Source: Fulvia fulva (lineage: Eukaryota; Ascomycota; Dothideomycetes; Mycosphaerellales; Mycosphaerellaceae). Taken from it: 64,000 bases of DNA. Position numbers and translations under genes: made by a program. The notes under the pieces were generated by a model. It saw nothing but the letters and a program-made list of their open reading frames with translations, was not told where the DNA came from and did not search any database. The stretch covers positions 2,852,001 through 2,916,000 of the forward strand of contig NC_063015.1 in NCBI RefSeq assembly GCF_020509005.1, written 5' to 3'. Numbering within the stretch: position 1 is the first letter of the stretch; every line of letters begins with the position of its first letter. This document shows, one piece after another, positions 23,100-34,578 of the stretch.

Positions 23100-24026
23100 G
23101 ATGTCGACTCAATCGTTGCTGGTCTTGGCTGCTGCAGGCCGATTTTGCTTGGAGTTCAAAGAGGTGTGATCTTAGCTGACACGACACCCAGTATAGTACG
23201 TATAGCAGCGAAGCTCGACGTCTTTGCGAACTGCTCGCGAACTCAGACAGTGCAAGCTTGGATCTGTCCTCAGCGTTGTGTTGGGCCGTTATGTTCACTC
23301 CTTCGATCGTGAGATGCACATTCAGGTCAAGCCTCCTTTAGTCGGGCATCCGGTCGTGTGACAAGGAACAGGTGGGACAGAACGAGGCAAACAACTACAT
23401 ACTTTGTAACTTGTAAGTCATCTCGGACAAGCCCAGGATAACGCGATCCGTGCACTGGCGGTGTTTTTTCTTCGCTCTTTTACAGCAGATGTTCTGGCGC
23501 CCAGCATGGAGAGAACACTGGTGGCAACGGGATACACCCTCGATGTCATGAACCCTTGATGTACGGCCATCATCTGGAACATGACAGCCTTGAGCGGTCC
23601 CTGCGTGTACTCTGAACGTCCAGGTGCTACGCTGCTTCTTGAAGCTCCGGGTTCTTGATGATCTCGAGACGGCTGTCAACGGCTATGGAACACACTGTGC
23701 GCAGTCCCGCAATGGTCTTCTCGATTGGCAACATTTCAGGGATGGCACTGCCCACAGCTTCCTTTTGCTCGGCATGCCATATCAACCCGGATTGCATTGC
23801 GGTCATTGAAAGTTGGCTTCTGGCGTCTTTTGGGCCAATTGGACGTGTTCGTGGCTTAGGATAGGAGGTTGTTGTTGTCGAGGCAAGTCACGATATCAAC
23901 ATTGGGCCCGCAGATGTGGCGGAAGGAGCCGCAACGACGTCAGCCGAGATCCGAAAGCACGTGCCGATCTGTTTTAAGCTCTACGCCTATGCTTGGACCC
24001 CTGTGGTTTCGCGGCGCTCGCCGCAT
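23100..24026. other. intergenic, no gene recognised
   Basis: No supported gene between the small acidic protein and the inverted-repeat element; only ORFs under 95 codons. Confidence 0.5.
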
Positions 24027-24546
24027 GATATCATGTCCTAGCGCCGGACCTCTAGCTGTCCGGTCTAGGGGCAACAAGGGCATCACCCGGAGGCAGCATC
24101 TACGTTCGTTTCTCAAGCAAATATCTAGTATCTAAAAAATTTAGATTATAAGATTTTAAGTAAAAGAATTTCTAACAAAGAGGGAACTTTTAGCTCTAAG
24201 AAGTCTTAGTTAGTTATAAGATAGTTATAAAAAATATGGGTTTTCTAGGTTCTATATTTTAAGATTCTTAACTAGAAAACTTCAAGTTAGGGTCTCGTAC
24301 GCGATCGAGAGGACCGGTATATAATGACTTTATAGATAATATCCTTACGACTACGCGAGAAGTCGTATATATAGTTCTTAAGGGCGGTATACCGAGAAAC
24401 CTGTATAGCAATAAATCTACGTTGTTGCGTTGTGGCGTTGTTGCGTTGTTATATTATTACGAAGACTTTGTTTTACAAGCTTAATTATTGCGCCCGGGCT
24501 TGTTGCTTAGTATAAGCGGGCAGGTCCGGCGCTAGGACATTATATC
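24027..24546. mobile_element. Relic element with terminal inverted repeats and AT-rich core
   Basis: The left end ATGTCCTAGCGCCGGACCT (24033-24051) is the exact reverse complement of 24522-24540. The similarity extends outward 6 more bases with one mismatch (GATATC versus GATATA). The core from about 24125 to 24480 is very AT- and TpA-rich, unlike both flanks, as expected for a RIP-degraded repeat. The length of about 510 bp, perfect inverted ends and TA at the boundaries suggest a Tc1/mariner (pogo/Fot1-type) internal-deletion derivative or a MITE. No transposase reading remains. The exact target duplication cannot be fixed because the flank itself is palindromic (GATATC). Confidence 0.75.
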
Positions 24547-24835
24547 AAGAATCGACGAGGCAAGGACCATGAAATCGAATCTCCTGACTTGAACGACGAG
24601 CAGCAAGTTTACTTGACAGACACGACCAATTCCTACGTATCAACACCATCACAGGGAACAGTGAGGTCCAAGACGACAACAGGTGGCAACAGCGACACTT
24701 ACTGCCTCCATGACAATGCACCGGGTCGAGCGCTTCCGATAAACACGCCTCCTGTGCCACAGCGACGGCAACATACCTTTCTTCCACTCTTTACTTATCT
24801 TGCGATATTCGCATTCAGCGATCACGACCGCGATT
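24547..24835. other. intergenic / promoter side of the PPxY membrane protein gene
   Basis: Pyrimidine-rich leader-like sequence before the ATG at 24836. The ORF on the opposite strand over this stretch has no signature. Confidence 0.4.
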
Positions 24836-25471
24836 ATGACTTCCCTTACGATTCGATCAAGCTTCACCACACTCGCCATCCTTGCTCTGTCCGCGACCTT
24901 CACCCTAGCACAGATCGGTACCGACACCACGAGTCCAGCAGAGACGGATCCGGCTGACGCTGGTTTCAATAAAATTGATACTCACAATGACGACAATGAT
25001 GATACCAGAGACACAGTTGGGCTCGTCAACTACTACTTCGTATTCCTTGCTCTCGTGGTCTGCATTGCTGGTGTGGCAGCCTACCTGATGTACAAGCGGA
25101 AGCAAAAGTACGGTGCATTCCTACGCAACCGCCGAGGGTCTGCATTAGAAAGAGACGTGGGATCATACGATGCGCGAGCAAGGAGACGATACTGGCAGGG
25201 GAGGTGGAGGTCGACCGACTACAGCAGGGAAGAAGGCTTGAACGAGCACGGAGAAGCACCGCCTCCGTACATGCCCAAGACGAGGGAAGAGGAGGCGAAT
25301 CCGCACGGTCTGACGGTACCGATGCAGACATTGTCGAGAGACGAGGCTGGACTGAACAAACCGCCTGACTATTATTCGGCGAACCCACAGCCGGTGGAAC
25401 ATGGGGCGCAATCAGCAGGTGCAGGTGCATCGACGCCATCACAACCGGCACAATCGCACCTGTATCGATGA
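24836..25471 (+). CDS. Single-pass membrane protein with PPxY motifs (possible Rsp5 adaptor)
   Basis: A 211-aa protein. The frame opens at a TTG (24800), but the first ATG (24836) directly begins a signal peptide (TTLAILALSATFTLAQ), so it is the start. A short Asp/Asn-rich lumenal region (NDDNDDTRDT) follows, then one transmembrane helix at about 63-85 (YYFVFLALVVCIAGVAAYLM) with a basic stop-transfer (YKRKQKYG). The cytosolic tail of about 125 residues holds PPPY (about 142-145) and PPDY (about 176-179). PPxY is the ligand of WW domains in Nedd4/Rsp5 ubiquitin ligases. Single-pass membrane proteins with tail PY motifs in yeast (Bsd2-, Ear1- and Ssh4-like adaptors) recruit Rsp5 to endosomal cargo. 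A similar role here is inference from topology and motif only. Confidence 0.75.
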   Translation: MTSLTIRSSFTTLAILALSATFTLAQIGTDTTSPAETDPADAGFNKIDTHNDDNDDTRDTVGLVNYYFVFLALVVCIAGVAAYLMYKRKQKYGAFLRNRRGSALERDVGSYDARARRRYWQGRWRSTDYSREEGLNEHGEAPPPYMPKTREEEANPHGLTVPMQTLSRDEAGLNKPPDYYSANPQPVEHGAQSAGAGASTPSQPAQSHLYR

Positions 25472-26255
25472 TCTGGCCTTGAAAGCATGGTGGATGTGTA
25501 CCTGGACAGGATCAATCCGATTTATGCTTAAGCTTTCACAGCCTTGGAGCGAGGCATATTCTTAGCGAGGCGTTTGGGAATGGAATGCATGGATACAGGC
25601 GTGCTCTAGCTCATTAACAGACTTACAGGAGGGGTGACGGGTCGAGTGCCGGTGCATGTCAAAGGTTATATGGGACGGCAGAATGACCTGGGTCTTCGTG
25701 GGACCGTTGGGCTGGTCACGGCAAGTGTGAAAGATCGTGCTCACGAAGAACAACGGTAGGGAAAGCAATAGACATGACAATCTACTACGAATGCTGATCA
25801 CATGATGATCCTCCCGAAGCCAGCTCGCGTTCTCTCGAAGGAGTCACAGCTGTGCCACCCACTAGTTCCGGCTTCCCGGCTTGAGCACTTAACCACCCTC
25901 GTACTTGCTGCCAATTGACCTTCACAGGCTTTGTGTTTGCATAAGAGCTGCAACAACGTAGGCGATCGGCCAATTGGGATCTGAATATTACAGAGTCATA
26001 CGTACATCGATGCATGCACTTTCCCGTACGACACAGCTCTCTGCTAGGCAGCACTCGAGGCATTAAATTCACCGGAGCATATATCAGCCCACATGGCATG
26101 TTTCCAACGATCACTGACCGGCAGCACTGTATAATCCATTCCCTTTGAGCTCATATCTCTCCAAGAAATCAACATATCAGCGCAATCCACGATCTCATCG
26201 AAGCAGGGAACGCTCTTCAAATCGACGCTAGTACACAAAGCGGCTTACTTTCAAG
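25472..26255. other. intergenic
   Basis: No gene supported between the PPxY protein and the WD40 gene; it includes the promoter of the latter. Confidence 0.5.
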
Positions 26256-27813
26256 ATGAGCTTCATGTCACGAGAAAAGTTCCTAGAGCAATACGTCTTC
26301 GAGGTTGACATCGAATTCGAGCTCAACGGCCGTGCAGCAGAATGGGCACCTTCCTCGAATGGCGGGTCACAATTTTGGTAAGTGCGCGCCACTCCCTGCC
26401 CGGCGCCAGTCGCAAGACCTTGCTACGCGCTGTACGGGACCATAACTAACGCCTTCTGGTCTGGTAGGGGACAAGAAGATCAGACACTTGACTTGGTAAA
26501 CACCGATCCGCCCAGCGAGCGGCGTCCCGAGAGTGCTGCGTTCGCGCTTAGCAGCGATGTCATGCTCATGGCTGTGGCTACTAACAAAGTAATTCGCATC
26601 TATACTTCCTGGGATCAGCACCTGAAGGCAGAGCTCATTGGTCACCTGCAGAACGTTAGCAAGCTCTTCTTCGCGCCGAAAGAGAGGTACCTCGAGGAGA
26701 ACTATGTACTTCTGTCAGAAGCAGAGAATTATGGTCAGGAAAAGCACAACCCCATCATCATATGGCACATCGATGGAGCTGGGCGATCAGTTACCAGAAC
26801 CATGCCCTTCGCCATCGACAACCTCGCCGACAAAGCCCTGGGCGCTATCGAAAAGGACCTCCAGACTCATCACGAGCTGGCTGCTTCCTCGATAGCCGAA
26901 ATCCGCACATCATTGGTCGAGAGCCTCAAGATCGCAGACACGAAGAACAGAACTGCATCTCTCACAATCCTCCCCGGCAGCTTCCCTAACTTCGGCTCCA
27001 AGCCCATCTCCTCAAACGGAAAACACTTCCTCCACCTCGAGCACAACGACAGCACCCAACGAGGCATGCGTCCCCCATCCGAGCTCCCTCAAGTCATCAT
27101 CCGCTCCTTCTCCGACCCAAAAACCGAACTCGCCCGTCTCCGCGGCCACCAAGCGCAATAATGTGGGCATCCTTCAGCCCAACAGACCCCAACATCTTCG
27201 CGACCGCAGCATGGGACAAAACCTACCAGATCTGGAACCTCAATCACAAGAAGGCCAGCTCCATCATCGGACCCACAGTAGGCCAGAACTGGAGCGGTGA
27301 CTTCTCTCCAGACGGGAAACACGTCCTCCTCTCAGGCACCCACGACGTCGGCGTCTACTCCGTCGCAACCAGCGACCTCGTCGCCAAGCTCGAACGTCCC
27401 AACCTCGCTGCCTGGATCCGAAATCTCGAATGGTCACCTGCCGGCGACGCCATAGCGCTCTGCAACAAGACTGAGATTTTACTCTGGAACCCTTTCTCCG
27501 CTTCCGAAGATGAACGTAAAAACGCCTCTGTCATCGTCATGATCACCAAACCTTCTGAGCGCATGCTGGAGACCTTCATGGGGTTTCACGCGGCGAAGTG
27601 GATTGATGGGAAAGGGGATAGGTTAGCCGTCATGGCCGGTGATGGGACTGTGATGGTGTGGGATAGGAAGGAGAATTGGAAATGGAGGGTTCAGAGGCCG
27701 CAGGGGAGGGCGATGCCGCTTTGGAGTCAGGAGATTGTGGGGGGGTTGCTGAGACAGAGGTGGTTTATGTTTTGGATGGGGATCGGAAGGTTAGGACTTG
27801 GAGGTTGTCGTAG
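26256..27813 (+). pseudogene. WD40-repeat protein gene with two frame breaks
   Basis: Exon 1 is 26256-26377 (MSFMSREKFLEQYVFEVDIE); a 90-bp intron (GTAAGT...GGTAG) leads to exon 2 from 26468. The first frame ends at TAA 27159-27161 right after ELARLRGHQ. The next frame, one base off, resumes at once with a WD repeat (IFATAAWDKTYQIWNLN, then GDFSPDGKHVLLSGTHDVGV). A second slip falls in a run of seven G at 27739-27745: in the following frame the protein ends with VVYVLDGDRKVRTWRLS and a stop at 27811-27813, a natural WD end. Each break equals one missing base. So this is either a recently broken gene or an intact gene with two sequence errors (the G-run one is a typical error site). The WD-propeller would be a protein-interaction scaffold; the specific complex is not recognised. 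Confidence 0.8.
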
Positions 27814-28059
27814 CAGGAGGTGGGAGACCAGGTGGACAGCTGGCTCTCGAGTGAGAGTCGCAAGACTGGGGGATAAGATCGTCCTGGCCCTATAATGGCA
27901 CACAGCTGCGATGTGATGTACTGAGACAATGCTATCGTGACGTTTCCTTATCTGAACCTACTCCACCCTCCACGCAGGTGTTGTACAAGCGTTGCTATGT
28001 TCCCTTCGTTCCGCGGAGAGAAGTGCACACCACGCTAAGGGCGATTTAGAGTGACTGTC

Positions 28060-30194
28060 TTAGTTTACCATCTTTCTTGCAGACAGCGGAATATTAACCT
28101 TTTCCAGAGGAGGGCACTCTATGATGGAGAATCCACCATCTGGAGTATGGGTAACGAGGTTTCCATACAGCTTCGTCAAGCCCGTCGTCAACGCATGTAG
28201 GCCCTTGCTTGTGCCGTCGTGAAAATGCCGAGTAAAGTCTGGCAGCAGACCAATGGGTATCTTGGTATACGGATCGACTAGCGCAAGGTCCTTACCTTTA
28301 AGTCGTGCATCAGAATGATGCTGGGCAGCAATCATCACCGCCGCCCCACGGCGAGTGTGGGAACCAAATTGAAGTTGCGAAGTCATCGTCGCGAATCGGA
28401 AGACGTAGCGCCAGGCAACCATCCCGATGCACGTTGTGCCATCTAGGAGCGCGAGCGTGACAGGCCAGAATCTCTTGTACATCCACTTGAACGCAGACAG
28501 AGGCACCCTGCAGCTTATCATAGCAGTCATCAAGAGCAATGCTTGCTGCATTTGCGGGTGCCAAGCATCGAGCATTTGCTGTTCAAAGAGTGCCCAGTCT
28601 CCCTGCATTGGCTTATTGATTTGATGTTCGTCGACCGCACCCAGCAGCAGGTCAAGGACTTTTGTGAGGCTAGGGACGGCCAGGAAAATGGCGGCTTCTG
28701 AAACTGGCTGCCGGCGTATGATGCATCTCCATTGCACAACGTCGTTCCATGCAAAGGGCTGAAGGTCACCAAGATTGACATTTGAGCCGTATTTCGAGAG
28801 CTCGCCAACGCGATGGCTCATGGTCCATAGGTCGCTTGAGAAGCTGATAGCGCTTCTGATGACATCAAGACAGCTCCTGCCGGATGCTCCCCACCGGGAC
28901 GGCCATACGTTCACGATGGCAAAGGCCGCGAAATGCACCGGAGTCGTTTGATCCTCGAGACAATCGTCTACGCGGTAGCCGAGCAGCTTGACAAAGTCTC
29001 CAAGGCACTCAGACTCTGGCTGTGTATTGCTTGGTTTCCAAAGGTTTCTCAAAACATTCCCATCGACGCTGCAGCCCGTCATACCTTCCAAGAATCTCGA
29101 AGTGAATGGATGGCCGGCACGACTCGCTTTCTGCGCCAGATCAGAGAAGATGTGACTGAAGGTCATGCTCTCGGCAGTCGGTGGGTAACGATACCAGGGG
29201 AACTGCGGCATAGTAGCAAAGACATAGTCCCGTGCCTTCGTAGCGATGCGTTCGGAAGCCCAGAAAAAGCTGGTAAAGGAATCTGAAAATATATCCTCGC
29301 TGAAATTTCTTGTCAAGACTTTTGTCGAAGACACCATCCCTCCTTCGATATATGCTCGGATGAAGTCGACGGAGCGCGCTTCCGACTCTGGGCTGCTTCC
29401 ACGTGAGTTGTCAACACCAGTCGATCGCTGTGCGAACGCGCTCGATAGACTGTTGAGAGCATCTCTGACTCGCAGCCAGCCTTCTCCATACAGAAGCAGA
29501 TCGCTCGAATCGGTCTCGGCCGGCTGTGGTAACCATTCTGAGTGCAGTCAGCGCAAGCATGATCTCACGGGAGAGCGCACACACCTTGCGGCATTGCCAC
29601 AAAATGGATCGTGTGGGACAAGATCACTTCTTGCAATGTCCATAGGCGTCTAAGATAAGAGTCCGACCTGCTCCTCATGCCATGTGATTCGACGAAGTGT
29701 GGCTTCAAACGATCATCGAATTCTTCCCATTTCTTGAACCCATGCACCGCTGTGGCACAACATGGCTCGAAGCCATCTCCCTCCGTGATCGCAATAGTCT
29801 TCTCGGCGTCCTTGAATATGTCAGGTATAGCTTGAACGGTACTGATGACCTCGGCTTGGTCCCGCTGATTGACTGTCACAGTGTCCATCCAGAAGGGAGT
29901 TTCTCCTACTAAGCCAAAGAGCCGTTCATCGATGAATCTCGCTTTGCTAGCAGAAGTCAGGATCTCGTTACTACAGCATCGCACCGTCCTCCACGCTATG
30001 TCTCCCCACACGTGTGATATTGCGAAGAAGCGGATTGTCCTGGTGTGGGCTCGGATCAGTCTGATCCTGACGCCAGTGTTGTCAAACTGCGCGAACTGGA
30101 CGAGAGCTCCCTCACTATGCCCTGAACTGACTGGGCTTGGTTGTATTTGTGACCAAATGAGCTCAGCCTGTTGCGAAATCGATGCTGCCATCAT
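28060..30194 (-). CDS. HET-domain (heterokaryon incompatibility) protein
   Basis: Exon 1 is 30194-29585 and exon 2 is 29537-28060, with a 47-bp intron (GTGTGT donor, CTGAC branch, CTCAG acceptor); 695 aa. The ATG at 30194 is the first in frame. HET-domain blocks in order: FFAISHVWGD (about 57-66), FWMDTVTVNQRD (about 101-112) and YLRRLWTLQEVIL (about 180-192). After the splice comes the block ARDYVFATMPQFPWYRYP that follows the HET region in many such proteins, then a long C-terminal part without a recognised domain. HET proteins trigger cell death when genetically different hyphae fuse. The C-terminal part normally senses the partner or signal, so its specificity cannot be read here. No NACHT, ankyrin or WD partner domain is seen, and no seed gene lies directly beside it. 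Confidence 0.88.
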
Positions 30195-30476
30195 GCTGAG
30201 CCGAAGTCTGCAACGAACACCTCCCAATTCGAGGGCTCTTGTGGTCGCGTCCTCTTGCAATCGCGGTCGATGTAGTCCCTCCGACTGACATGCAGTAAAT
30301 GGTCGTACAACATCAGTTACTGAGTGGTGAGACCGCGCCCTTGGAGTTCAGGGAGTGGCTCGAGCTCCGCCCTTTCATCACAGCCACTTTTCAGCCAACG
30401 CAGCGCCATGGCGTCGCTTGTCACAGAGCCAAGCCATTTATTCCGCGAAAGGAATCGCTGGTGTAACATTGGGCAT

Positions 30477-31007
30477 TCAACATCTGTCGCCTCTGAACCG
30501 AAAGGTCAAGCCACGCCGTACTTCTTGACCATCATCGTCCATTTCGATCCGACATCTGACAACTTCATATGCCTGTGTTTCATAATATCTGAGTGCATCT
30601 TCATGCGCCTCGGACCGGACCAGGAAAGCATGCCCTTCAACTTTAGGGGCTGGATATATGCCCATGTCATCCACCAAAGCCTTGTACTTCCCGTTCCCGT
30701 AATGCTGGCCGGTCGTAATTCGTACTGGGCTGAGTCGTCCAAGGTACCAAAGAGTCTCCCAAGAACGTCTTGATCTGCCAGCGTACCGTAGAAGAAGTAC
30801 CAGACAGGGTAGTTGTTCTGTGGAGAAGCGACTTCAGAGGAGTCAGGCCTGTACTGCGGCATTGTAGGGTCGCATGATCTGCGCCTTGGCTTCTTCGGCT
30901 GAGTAGTGGAAGACGTTCTGCCAGCGTAATACGGCCTCATTCATGTCTTCGGTTAGGTCGACATCTGCCGTTGTGGCCATGCTCTCTAATTCGGAGAGGA
31001 AGTCCAT
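30477..31007 (-). pseudogene. AIG2/gamma-glutamylcyclotransferase-like gene with a frame break
   Basis: Exon 1, 31007-30855, starts MDFLSELESMATTADVDLTE and is acidic and helical. An unusually short 37-nt intron (30854-30818, GTACAG...TCCACAG, with CTGAC) joins it in phase 0 to NNYPVWYFFYGTLADQDVLG. YFFYGTL is the substrate-loop motif of the GGCT/AIG2 fold. After DSAQYE (near 30720) the frame is lost by one missing base. The next frame continues with GNGKYKALVDDMG, then VEGHAFLV and YETQAYEVVRCRI, the conserved remainder with the catalytic-type Glu region, to a stop at 30477. A single indel therefore separates this from an intact protein; pseudogene and sequence error are both possible. Family members cleave gamma-glutamyl amines or peptides, or are of unknown activity. 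Confidence 0.72.
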
Positions 31008-32433
31008 GTTTTAGTGAGGGTTGTACAATTGCTGGATACCAGGTGATTAGCCTGGAAATGCCGCTGCGATGTGGTGCTCAGGCAAGTGAGTGCGTGGTTG
31101 TTGCAACATTTTCGCAAGGATTTTAGTGCCGGAGCATGGGGTTCGAGGAGAATTCGAGGACTGTGGTGTCGTTGAGGACATCCTCGAAGGTAATGTGTGG
31201 CATATGATGCTTCCAGTGTTTCAGGAAGGTCCAAAGCACTGGATATTCTCCTCGGGCACGACATGCTTAGTGAAAAAGGTGCATGTGCAGTCAAGTAGCC
31301 AACCTTCAACCATGTGGTAGCGCCGAACTGGGCACATTCGCACAACATAGCATGTGTAGCCATGGTGTCGCTGAAGTTGGAAGTGCGTCCTGCATCTGGC
31401 CTCGATCTGCTCACGTCAGTGAAACATGGCACAGTCTCCCCCACGAGTACCTCTGATCGACAAGTCATAGGGAACCCGTTCAGGGTCCTTGGTGAGCGGC
31501 GCGACACGAGTGAATGCAGAGGTGCCGTCGCATGTTTGCCGTCGAGTGAAGGCGAGGGAGTAGCCGTGTTCCTGCAGTGCCATCTCACTTGATTTCACCG
31601 CTTGCGGCTCGCCTCACGCTGACGCGCTCGATGCAGTGAGGATAGCAGCGCAACGAACGCGGCTTCCAGCACGACAGCCATCGTCCGCACGGGTGCGTGT
31701 TGTCCACTCACGTTTGCGGCTGCAGGCCAGCATCCCTTGGAGCCCAATCAGTGCTTTTTTGCTGCTTGATGATCTCATGCCCCGCCAAGACGACTGCCAG
31801 CACAGCGAAATCGAGGACATCGTGAGATGTTCTGGCAGCGAATAGGTCAAGGGCCGAGTTTGGGGGTGAAGTGGTCAGAATGCGATGAAAAGCGTCGTGA
31901 GCAGCTCGCCGCCGCTTGTTCTGCATGCTTCAGCGCAGCAAGAGTCAGTCACTCTCTCGACTCACTTCAACCACCACGCGGACAAACAGCACCCCACGCA
32001 AGTGTCTTGCACCTCGGACGCCGGCCCACGTGATACATCATCCTCGCTGGCACGCCGCACAACCATCATCAGGCAGGCAGATATCGAATGCCGCCCACTT
32101 GGATATCACCACCACTACAACTGTCTGCTGCAAAGGAAGACTGAACGAGAAGGGAGGACAGCAGGACCAGTCTTCACAGCGTCGGCGGCTCGAGCTCATC
32201 AGCAGACACTTTCGTCGACCCCGCATCGAATTGCCGCCCATCGGGCAGCGCTATTACATGTAGTGCCATCCCATCCCACCGACTTGCAAGTTGCAGCGGC
32301 CTCACGTCATTTTCGAAACTCCGGCCGACTCCGCCCTGCCCCTCTGCCCAGCTGCTCGTCACACCAGAAGCTTCCCGCCACGCCCCACCAGAGCCCCTCG
32401 AGCTGAGGCTGGTGCCGAGTCTCGCCGTCGCAG
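31008..32433. other. intergenic with a possible decayed ORF
   Basis: Around 31090-31330 on the minus strand, two frames read protein-like one after the other (TFFTKHVVPEENIQCFGP, then HHMPHITFEDVLND and a TAA), as if one frameshift had broken a small gene. I recognise no family. The rest is promoter and leader of the glycine-zipper gene, with CACC/CCACG-rich tracts. Confidence 0.4.
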
Positions 32434-33852
32434 ATGGAGGGCGTCGTCGAAAACTCTCTCGAGGCTATCAGCTACCTCACTGACAAGCATTTCGACAAAG
32501 GCTGGGACTCTTACAGGAAACACGTCAACGGCAAGAAGGTCGAAGAGACATACGTCCCCTATCGCGGACCGTTCACCGATCCAGAGAAGCAGCGCAAGGA
32601 AAGCAGTGAGACGCCCTCGCATGCTTCGTCATCGAGGAAGCGCGACGCACGACGCTCTCCTGCTGACACAGCCTCCCGCGCGAGATCCAAGAGCGCTGTA
32701 CCTCGCTCGAAGCTCATAACTCCGGCGGCCGCTGCCGCTACTGGTACTGCCGTCGGTGCGACTGCTTACACTGCCGCCCCTCCTGGTTCGCGAAGAAGGC
32801 AACGCAACAGCCCTCCCTCACCGGAGCGAGAAGCATATCGTCCCGGCACCCTCCAACAAGAAAGCGAAGAGAGCGACAGGGTCCTCAGAGAATACGAACA
32901 AGAAATCGACGATCCTAAGCGACGTGCTGAATCCGTCCTCGACACCACTGATCTCAACTACATCAAAGAGTCGAGGCGGGCTTCGGTCGTCGCTACCTCC
33001 ATCCTCAAGGTCAAGGACAAGGACAACAGACGAGACAGCGCCATGGCATCAGGCTACGACGACGACTACAGAGGCGGTGGTGGCTATGCCCGCGACGCCC
33101 CACGCCCACGTTCTCAGCCACCGCGAAGCAGATACTACGACGACGATGACAGCGACTATGACGAGCGCAGCGGACGCAGATACAAGGCGGGAAGCGGTCG
33201 TGGATACGATGACGATCGCGACTACGATCGCGTAGTCGAGGAAACGGAGAGATATCGTGGACCTGTAAGTTCAGGACCACTCGTCGTTCGTCAAAATGCC
33301 GGTGTGGACATGATGTGAACATTGCTAACGTTGATGTAGCCTATGAACCGACCTCTACCAGCGCGCGAGGAGAGCTACCGCTCTGGGACCGAAGGACCGT
33401 ACGGCGCTGGCACAGTGGCGCAATATGGTCGCCGATCAGACGGCGCACTCGACAGACAGGAATCATATGTCAGCAGACGTACCAAAGGATCCCGTGGTCG
33501 CGATCGCTCATACTCTCGCTCGCCCTCCCGCAGCCGCTCTCGATCAGGCGAGCGAGGCGGCGGCATCCAAGACAAAATCCAAGGCGCATTCGACACAAGT
33601 GGACGTGGTCTGGGCGTCGGTATCGCTGGTGCCGTTATTGGCGGACTGGCTGGCCGAGAGTTCGGACAGAAGCATCGCCAGCGCGACATTATATTGGGCG
33701 CCATAGTAGGTGGTCTTGGAGCGAATGCCGCAGAGAACCAGTGGCGCGAGTATAAGAACAAGAAAGAGCGAAATCTCGAGGTAGATGAGGAGCGATGGGA
33801 ACAGAAGTTCGACGGTCGAGACTATGGTCGAAGCCGGAGCAACGTGCGATGA
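32434..33852 (+). CDS. Arg/Ser/Asp-rich protein with glycine-zipper segment
   Basis: Exon 1 is 32434-33264 and exon 2 is 33340-33852, with a 75-bp intron (GTAAGT, branch GCTAAC, acceptor GTAG) in phase 0; 447 aa. The N-terminus, MEGVVENSLEAISYLTDKHF, is a short ordered part. A long low-complexity region follows, rich in Arg, Ser, Asp and Tyr (RYYDDDDSDYDERSGRR) and including an RS stretch (SYSRSPSRSRSRSGERGGG). The C-terminal quarter has a glycine zipper (GVGIAGAVIGGLAGREFG, then ILGAIVGGLGANAAENQW) flanked by charged residues, resembling glycine-zipper 2TM segments. Such proteins are widespread but uncharacterised in filamentous fungi. RS and RG/DY content suggests RNA or condensate association, while the zipper suggests membrane insertion; the sequence does not decide between them. 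Confidence 0.85.
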
Positions 33853-34578
33853 GCTACGACATGAGCATGAAGGGAGCGGAAGATACGATGATACGACAGG
33901 ATACGAACCAACTAGCGATGACTTTGCAGTGCAATGAGAGGTAGATGGGCTACGGCGGGTAATGTGGTGTTGCATGAGCTTAGCAGCATGAGCGATGCCT
34001 TTGGGAAGATACTTCATGGCAATACAGTTTCCTTGACTTGTGATATCTCCAAGGGCCCCTAACACAAAAAGTGGCCGCCGCGCTTCGAATGGCGACAGCG
34101 ACGAGAGCCTGCGCGACACGCTCCGAGCACCGTCGGCCTAAGCAATGTTGTAGAGAGAGGCGCGCTATACAGCGCTTCCGCGCCTACGTTCGCGGCATTC
34201 GCTACGCCGGGGGAACATTGTCGTAGCCGACGAGAAGTGACTCTGTAACTGTTGAACGAGCGTGCCTTGAAGCTCTATCCAGCATGAGATCTTGTGTCAA
34301 TGTTCAACTACGACTGTGAGCGTAGCAGAACGAGTAGATTGCGGTCGTAGTATGGTATGTTTCAGATGCCGGCAGTGGCGCATGTGATCGTCGTCAGCAT
34401 GGACCCTTGCCATACACCTCGCGTCCGCTGCTCTCCACGCTGGAAACAGCAACATCACTACCTCAACACATCTCCGCCATACTCATAACCCACCCACGAT
34501 AGTCTCTCGGACCCTCTCCTTGCAACAAGTCCTACTTTGAGTCCCTGAGAACGACCCTCCTTCCCGACACGCACAACA
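33853..34578. other. intergenic
   Basis: 3' flank of the glycine-zipper gene and promoter of the alkaline phosphatase gene. A pyrimidine-rich leader ends in CACAACA before the ATG at 34579. No other gene seen. Confidence 0.55.

Noticed and set aside
30986..31588. 200-codon ORF on the minus strand
   Set aside because: The protein-like reading in this interval switches between other frames, so this frame is probably an accident over a decayed gene.
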